Source: Cunninghamia lanceolata (Eukaryota; Streptophyta; Pinopsida; Cupressales; Cupressaceae). Taken from it: a stretch of DNA of 64,000 nt. A program made the translations under genes and the position numbers. A model generated the notes under the pieces. That model was not told where the DNA came from, searched no databases, and worked only from the letters and a program-made list of their open reading frames with translations. Below are positions 57,671 through 64,000 of this stretch, piece after piece (positions within the stretch are counted from its first letter, which is position 1; every line of letters starts with the position of its first letter). Where the stretch lies: assembly GCA_027924645.1 (NCBI GenBank), contig BSBN01000860.1:3906001-3970000 (forward strand), written 5' to 3'.

Positions 57671-59184
57671 TATTGGAATGGACAAGAAAAATGAGAGAGG
57701 GGGTGAATCGGTTGTCTCAAAACGTTAACCACTTATCAACACATCAAATGTTCAATCACTGTTATTAAGATTTAATCATGAAAGCATGAAACAAGAAGCT
57801 CAACACATGAGACACCAAATTTTTTTATGTGGAAAGCCCTATAAGGGAAAAACCATAGTGGGTGTTAGCCAACATAAATAAATATGTTATAACAATACCA
57901 AAAATAGAGGCTCATTGCCTTAGGGCTCACTATCCAAAATGCTCACTGCAAATATTGGGGCTCACTGCCAAGATCAGCTCACTGCCAAGGAGTGGCTCAC
58001 TTCCAAGGGTTGGTGAACTGATTTGATAGCATCTACTCCATGCCTGAGTTCAGTTCCATTGAAGCACAATATAACTCCTATGCTCTACTCTTCTTACACC
58101 TTTTCTCTAATCTTCACATTTCTACACAAGGACATGTTTTTCACATCTTCATTACATGTTTTTATACAATTCATCTTGACCTTGAAATCTACATCAAGGT
58201 CAACATTACATTCATCAACCATTGGAACAATCTCCAAGGTCAACATTACAAACATACATAGAAATAGGTCTAGACCTAAACAAAATTAGCTAAGGAAAAG
58301 ATGTATGTGGATCACGTTATGCCTTAGCTTAGATTCAAATGCAATCTTCCATGTCACAACATGCTTCCACAATCTTCAATGCATCTCCGCAAGTAGTGAA
58401 AACAACCAGGTCGGCCTAGACTGGTGTTAACACTAAGTCTTCTAAGAACAGTCTTCATCCACGATCCAAATTTCTCTTTACAGATCAATCTAAAGGTAGG
58501 AACACGATCAGGAGACATCCACAAGCACATTGCAATCACCAAGAACATCCGCACAACCTCAAAACACTTTATCCATAAGATTCTTCAATTAGGAACACTT
58601 GAACATAACTGTTATCCACTGTCATATAGAAAGGATCGCTTGCAGACCTCTAAATCATGAGCCATTGGAGTTGAAGGTACTTATCATCATTACAAACTAG
58701 ATTCCAGAACCACAGACTAAAATACTTAAATGCGAAGGAATGCGGAGCATAATACATTCTCCCTGTCACCACCAAATATACAGAAAAAGCAGTTTTCACT
58801 CTGGTAAACATAACTCACTCAGATCTTCATACCGGATGCTCAAAATTGGAACATAGCATCTTCAGACATGTCTCTAACTAACTTCCAATCCGTAGACAAA
58901 GATATTCATTCTACAAGAAATGTGGAGCAATCTACTGGACTGTTGTGATGTAAACAAAGATACTCTTCAATACATTGTTTCCACTGGAGGGGCAAATTTT
59001 CTCAAAAGCACTTGGAAATTCAATATCAGGAATACTTATTCATTATCTTCAACACTTATATAAGCCAATGCAAATCATCTAACTCATTTCAGGAAAGCAT
59101 CAAAACAAGAGCACATTTGACACCAATGACAACACAGATATGTTGACATCAATGACAACACCAATTAGGCACATACTTGCAACA
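57671..59184 (-). mobile_element. Solo LTR related to copia 2
   Basis: On the minus strand it starts TGTTGCAAGTATG and ends near CATTCCAATA (CA changed to TA). Flanked by TCATC on both sides (57,666-57,670 and 59,185-59,189). It is about 1.5 kb and carries the GCTCACTGCC-type repeats that copia 2 has in its 3' LTR only. It probably arose by recombination between the LTRs of a full element. Confidence 0.85.
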
Positions 59185-59189
59185 TCATC

Positions 59190-60127
59190 TTCCTCCCACA
59201 ACTCCATTCACCACTCCTCTCTCCTCTCATGGATTCACATCCACCATGTACCCTCTGCTAAATTATTTCTCCTCTCCTCTCCTTTGTGGGATATAGCCCA
59301 CTAGTAACCGACCTCCTCCACCAAACTCTCATGTCACTCATATAACCTGTAGCATATAAATCTTCATCGAATACCTTATGGAAATTGAAATTTTCCATAG
59401 ATTCTTCTCCACACTCTTCAACCCTAACTACCTCAAATGTAATTACAAAAGCATCATCTAAATACGTAACAAAGTTTACCTCTTCACTCGCTTCTGCAAA
59501 TTCATCGTCAGTTGCATCGTTAACTTCGACCTCCTTCACTACGATGTTTGTCTTCTCTCTTCTAATCATTGTAATCTTCTCCAGTTCCACTCATTCTCTA
59601 CTACCAAAGCCTGCGACAATAAGTCATCCTCTACCTCATCCATCTTTGCAACCTCTTCGTATTCCATCACTGCATCTTCATCCTCTTCATTCTCACCCAC
59701 TGCCACTTCTTTCTTCTTTTCATCTTTCTCTTTCATACCATCTCCATGACATGTCTTCATTGCAAACTCATCCCTCTTAGATTTGTCACACTACATGACC
59801 TCTAATTGGTCACATTTCTCCAACATCCTATCAATCTACCAATCTTTTTTGTCATCTCTCTAGGGAATCCCTTCCTCTTGTACCTTCTCCAGCCATCCCA
59901 TATGATTGGCTTCCACACATGTATCTTCATATTGCTGCAATATTTCACAACTCTCACAACACACTCTAGGATTCTTCATGGCTCTTCAGCTCCCAATTGC
60001 TTAGGACTTCTCTCTCACACCTGCAACAGTTCACACGAGCTCTTCTTCACCGCACTTCCTCTACTCTACCCATAGGTCTTGGCATAGGCTACCTCACATT
60101 CAATGCTCTGCCTGTGCACTCAAGAAC
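59190..60127 (-). pseudogene. Acidic minus-strand coding region of an LTR element
   Basis: Directly after a tRNA-Met-type primer site the minus strand reads MKNPRVCCESCEILQQYED (ATG at 59,978). In other frames MKTCHGDGMKEKDEKKKEVA, EEDEDAVMEYEEVAKMDEVE and EVNDATDDEFAEASEEVNF follow. It is rich in Glu and Asp, with frame changes and stops. It resumes beyond the solo LTR (57,660-57,497, MVLEEEEEIVLVHIHSDVV). No gag or pol motif is seen. Probably an unusual 5' ORF of a decayed retrotransposon. Confidence 0.45.
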
Positions 60128-60130
60128 TCT

Positions 60131-60143
60131 GGTTCTGATACCA
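60131..60143 (-). promoter_or_regulatory. Primer-binding site, minus-strand element
   Basis: TGGTATCAGAACC on the minus strand. The LTR should lie to its right, starting with TGACGTAGATC at 60,146 in plus orientation. Confidence 0.6.
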
Positions 60144-60145
60144 TT

Positions 60146-61176
60146 TGACGTAGATCAAATTGGGTGCTTTATCAAACAACCAGCACTAGTAGCATATCCA
60201 TGAACCAGTCATCAACAAAATCAAATTCATTGTTTTATTTGTCTTGTGCAGCTACATGAACTCCAATTTGTTCAAATAAGAAAGAAAATCACATGGAATA
60301 ATAATGATTGATATTTGCCAATTCAATTAAATTTAATTTGCCAGCATACATTATTCCATTGTTCAACTTGGTCCACAACCTAGTTACATGAACAAATTTG
60401 ATGCAATTTCTTTCCTTAAACAACACTAATCAGATATACCATACAAATGTTATCAATTCCTCTCTACTGTGTCATAGAACAAATTCCTCTATCTCCTCAC
60501 TTTACTATCATCATACTTCTCAGTCCTCTTTTCTCATTTGTTAACCGACCAAACCCTTGACTCTTTATACATACATCTGCTGTTATTATTATTCACCTTT
60601 CTTTTTATTCATTCCTTGAGCAGGCCAAACCCTTACTCAATTGATCCCTTCATCAATTAACTCAATTTGTTCTTTGTTGGAAGCGACTTCACTTTATTCT
60701 TTTCCTATTCGATTCGATTCCCTGTTAAGCAGCATATCACTTTTTCTTCTACTTCTATGTATGTTTCTTTCCTCTCTTTATTCCCTAACCACCAACCCCC
60801 ATCCAATTCAACCTCTCTGTGCACTAGTTTATCACCTCCCAATGTTGAATTCAACTTTTCCTCCTTTGTTCCTCAGCAGATCGAACCATTTGATGTTTGG
60901 TTTGATTTTTTAATATGACTCAAATTTCATAGGCAATGAAGGGTCGCATAGTAGCTAAATTGATGCCCAAGAGAAGATATTCAAATGAAATTCAATGAAT
61001 TTCAATGATATTTCTGAATTTTGGCCACTTCTTGCACTCATAGACCCCTCTTTTACCAATCAAATTAGATAGAAATCTTTTATTTTTGTTGCTACATTTC
61101 CCTATCTATTATGGCCGCTCCATTTCCCATTGACCTATTTGGCATCAAATTAAATATATAACTCTTCACTTCAAAG
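60146..61176 (-). repeat. Probable LTR of the minus-strand element, outer end unknown
   Basis: Placed only by the adjoining primer site. No second copy of its left end was found in the window, so the length is open. C/T-rich with no coding evidence; the 90- and 83-codon plus frames near 60.6-60.9 kb look accidental. Confidence 0.35.
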
Positions 61177-61771
61177 ACTATGAAAGAAAAACAAAGCGCT
61201 ACCCAAAATGAAGTATAATGGTTTTAAATGAAATTTGAAATTCTTTGACCTGTTGTGTTGGGATCCACCCTGCCCCTTTTCAAGCCACACTCTATGCATA
61301 ATAGATATCTGGTGGTGGATTTTATAGATCATTATATCACATGAGGCATCACCTCAAGTTAAATTTAATATTGAGTGAAGTGTGGGAAAAAACAAATGCC
61401 ATGATGGTAATTTCTACTTCCATACAGATATTTAAAACAATAACCAGCTGCCTTTACCTCTTCAAACAACAAAATATATGCCCCAAACAAAAGTTTGGTT
61501 CCTATCGCCATACAAAATGATCACCATCCAATAGGAAGTAGAGGAATACGATTTTGTAATGGATCAGAAACATGGCGATTCAACTAAACTGCGATAAAAA
61601 TAGAAAAAAACAAAAATATGATGCGTGAATGCCATTAGTTGCGGCAACATTGCCAACATCTCTGAACAACAAACAACAACAACAAACCACATCAAAATCA
61701 AGCAAAACTGGAATCTCATCTTTTTTTTTACGTAGGATTTCTCATGCGCCCAGGTGCTCCTGCATCATCTA
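61177..61771. repeat. 595 bp direct repeat, right copy
   Basis: See 56,912-57,506. Ends where the TRIM fragment begins. Confidence 0.8.
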
Positions 61772-61901
61772 CCAACTAAGCTACTAGCCTCTTGTGGCCA
61801 GCCCATCATTGGTTCAGGTGTGGCTTACTTCCAACACCCCCCTTAAGCCACATTGTAGGTGCTTGGGGCTCCTAGCCTAGCTTTGATACCAATTTTTGAG
61901 T

Positions 61902-62031
61902 TGTTGCTCATATGGACCAGCTAGGACTCGAACCTAGGACCTTCCATTTGCTGCTAGAGTGCTCTACCAACTAAGCTACTGGCCCCTTGTGGCCAGCCCA
62001 TCGTCAGTCCGGGTGTGGCTTACTTCCAACA
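61902..62031 (-). repeat. Complete LTR of the TRIM
   Basis: TGTTG...CAACA ends. 66 bp of it (61,966-62,031) recur at 61,771-61,836 with about six mismatches. Confidence 0.8.
61914..61985 (-). ncRNA. tRNA-like sequence inside the TRIM LTR
   Basis: 72 nt with canonical tRNA spacing. The 7 bp acceptor stem GGGCCAG/CTGGTCC pairs fully with one G-U. The D arm is GCTTAGTTGGTAGAGC (4 bp stem, GG in the loop) and the T arm CTAGGTTCGAGTCCTAG (5 bp, TTCGAGT loop). A box TAGCTTAGTTGG and B box GGTTCGAGTCC match the Pol III promoter. The anticodon stem pairs poorly and position 33 is not U, so it is unlikely to be a working tRNA. It may still drive Pol III transcription. Confidence 0.7.
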
Positions 62032-62034
62032 TTC

Positions 62035-63600
62035 ACATGAGAAAATCATAACATCACATAGCATCAACATTAGATCATCGTAGGTATCATTGTATGTTTG
62101 TGTGTTGTCTTCAATCCTTTCCACCAAAATATTAATTAAATTAATAATGGTTTGACCAAAGGAGAATATTCCTACCCTAGAAAGATCCTAAATAGTGTTT
62201 ATCAACACCACACCTTTGCATACATAAATTGGATACATCAAGTGAATAAATTCTAATGATTTATTTTTTGTTAGTTTAGATTTGTGGGGGAAGTTAATAT
62301 CTACATTCAAAGTTTAGATCCATAAGCACAAAGGTTAGATCCATAGGTGCAATAATGAATCAGAGTGACAAACAAAAGTTTTACTAGTCCCAAATCATAC
62401 ATGTCTGATAGTTCTTGATTTTTTGTCAATTTGGTGAATTCATTTGAGACATGTGATGCAACAAATATACATCAAGTTTTGAGGCAAGCACCATTGTTGG
62501 ATTTATTTATTTTTTTGCATTTAATTCACTAACTTGATCAAACCCAACTCATTAATTTATGTGCATTTATTGACTGACTACTTGAATTTTATTTACCCTA
62601 GATGGTTTATGTAGGCATGATATAGATCAATAGATAGACATTTAATCACCCCCCCCCCACCACTTAATCGATGTCTTATATATAAGAATTGACATTTCAA
62701 ACACAATGATAACTAAAGTTGTAAAAGAAATTTAATATGCTAATATGTTAAAAAAAGGAATCAAATGAATCAAGATTGTAATGGTGAAAAGTGCATGCCT
62801 TGCACTTTTCCCCTTTGTTTTGGTCCCATTTAGATAGGGTTGTCCTTAGTGCAATTATTGGTGTACAACTAACATATTCTAGCATGAAAATTAAAAAATA
62901 CCTGATCCTTACTTAATAATATTTGCATACATAACTAGGGATTGGTCTTGATCCTTTGTTTTTCCATTAATCACCCTAGTTCAGATTGTAGTTACAGAAT
63001 TGACCTATAATAGGTCAATTTTACATTGTGGAAATGATCCCTAATATTCTAAAATTTAAATTCAAACATGGAACCAAGATGACTCCCTTCAATTAGCCAT
63101 TATGAGTTGACTTAGAGTAAAATTATTTTGATTTATGTGTCAGCCCATTTTGTATTTAAGCACATGCCCTAGAGTTCATTTGAAATCATCCTAGAAGCCT
63201 TCAAAACATTGACATGAGAACATGAAAACATCATAGAGCATTATCTTTGCATTATTTGGTTACATCATCCTAGGCATCATTACATATTTGTGTGTTGTGT
63301 GAAGAATCTTATTCACTAAATTGTTAAGCTAGTTAACAACGGATTGACCAAAATAAAATATCCCTAACCTTGAAAACTCCTAAACAATTTCTGTCAACAC
63401 CACCCCTTTGTAAACATAAATTGAAAGCATCAAAATAAACATATTCTAATTATTAATTTTTTGTGAGTCTAAATTTAAGAGTGAAGTTAATATCCAAGTA
63501 CAAAAGTAAACTAAAATAATTCAATTTCCATCCATTTAATTTTCAGTAACTTAATCAAGTCAAGTTCATTAATCTAATTGTTATTTACCCTAGATATTTA
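62035..63600. repeat. Old tandem duplication, unit about 1.18 kb
   Basis: 62,035-62,306 aligns with 63,214-63,500 (ACATGAGAA, TTGTGTGTTGT, TCAACACCAC, GAAGTTAATATC in order), and 62,519-62,605 with 63,536-63,598 (AACTTGATCAA, TTTACCCTAGAT). The two are strongly diverged. No coding. A run of ten C lies near 62,649. Confidence 0.6.
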
Positions 63601-64000
63601 TCCTAGATTGTGATATTTTCCCCTACAAAGATAAATCTTACATGGCAATGCACCCCGCACATTGACTCAGCGTATCTCCCCTATGTAATGCTTCTTTGGT
63701 GCAGCTTTGCAATATTTCTCTCTAACCTTTTTCTTTTACATCTGTGTCCCATTATCATTATCTTATTCAGGTTAAATAATATAATAAAGCATATACGCAG
63801 GTCAGAAGAAAAGCACTGCTGGAAATAAAGAGGAGTAGAGTAGCTTCCACCTTAATGTTGCCTGAGAAGAAGTTGCTGCTATAAATGGCTAGTTTGTAAA
63901 AGATCATAAAGGTAGATTCCACCTTAAAATAGCACTTATTCCCCTTCTTTTAACTAAAATGTTAGTTACTCTTTTCTTTAAAGATTTTAATAATTTTAAA
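62650..64000. other. No gene seen
   Basis: Apart from the duplicated segments there is only AT-rich DNA with a short inverted repeat (AATTGACCTA near 63,000). A 72-codon frame at 63,610-63,828 has no recognisable features. Confidence 0.4.

Larger units (their letters stand above)
61771..62031 (-). mobile_element. TRIM (miniature LTR retrotransposon) with tRNA-like LTR
   Basis: On the minus strand: a 130 bp LTR (62,031-61,902; TGTTGGAAGT...GAGCAACA), a 65 bp internal part with primer site TGGTATCAAAGC (61,891-61,880) and polypurine end CTTAAGGGGGG (61,847-61,837), then the first 66 bp of a second LTR (61,836-61,771) cut off at the 595 bp repeat. No coding capacity. Copies of this type depend on other elements to move. 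Confidence 0.8.

Noticed and set aside
60641..60918. Plus-strand frames of 90 and 83 codons
   Set aside because: Overlapping hydrophobic Ser/Phe/Leu frames from C/T-rich DNA, no domain, inside a probable LTR.
61914..61985. Functional tRNA gene
   Set aside because: The anticodon stem pairs poorly and U33 is missing; it sits in a repeated LTR. Kept as a tRNA-like element only.

Overview
The window is plant nuclear DNA. It is rich in A+T, gene-poor and packed with nested, mutated transposable elements: Ty1/copia and Ty3/gypsy plant lineages, 3-6 kb LTRs, tRNA-Met primer-binding sites, GT-AG introns and degenerate TTTAGGG motifs. The style suggests a very large genome such as a conifer or another gymnosperm, but this is inference; no marker gene is present. 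I see no intact cellular housekeeping gene, rRNA gene or CRISPR array.

Layout. 1-4.3 kb: copy A of an intron-containing DDE/DDD-type transposase gene (minus strand), with a short-repeat array on its 3' side. 5.64-16.75 kb: a Ty3/gypsy chromovirus-like element with a truncated 5' LTR, gag-protease, no RT-RNase H, integrase plus a chromodomain-like tail, and a 5.9 kb 3' LTR. 17.4-17.9 kb: a retroelement RNase H remnant (minus). 18.3-22.4 kb: copy B of the same transposase family (minus), more decayed, with extra introns and its own repeat array. 25.94-32.14 kb: copia element 1, whose RNase H is split by a foldback element. 32.14-33.16 kb: a truncated minus-strand LTR element. 36.2-37.1 kb: a copia remnant (minus). 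37.6-38.35 kb and 55.47-56.96 kb: two parts of one plus-strand spliced gene-like locus. It was split by a 17.1 kb gag-only LTR element (38,352-55,470; target duplication CTACC), which was itself invaded by copia element 2 (44,547-51,398). 57.67-59.18 kb: a solo LTR related to copia 2 (target duplication TCATC), inside a minus-strand acidic coding region of another LTR element. 61.77-62.03 kb: a miniature LTR retrotransposon (TRIM) whose LTR contains a tRNA-like sequence. 62.0-63.6 kb: an old tandem duplication.

What stands out. First, the two diverged copies of one transposase family share an HTH-like region, a Cys-rich region, a D/D/D-type catalytic core with a GHGKG..DG.G signature, and a C-terminal domain on a separate exon behind a phase-1 intron at the same position. 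Second, a 130 bp TRIM LTR contains a 72 nt tRNA-like fold with A and B boxes. Third, a 161 bp direct duplication flanks copia 2 where about 5 bp is expected. Fourth, the gag-only element's LTR carries a roughly 135 bp-periodic series of hairpin-forming palindromes, and its primer-binding site is repeated three times. Decay in the elements is mostly by in-frame nonsense changes that fit C-to-T/G-to-A mutation; frameshifts are few, so most domains can still be read.
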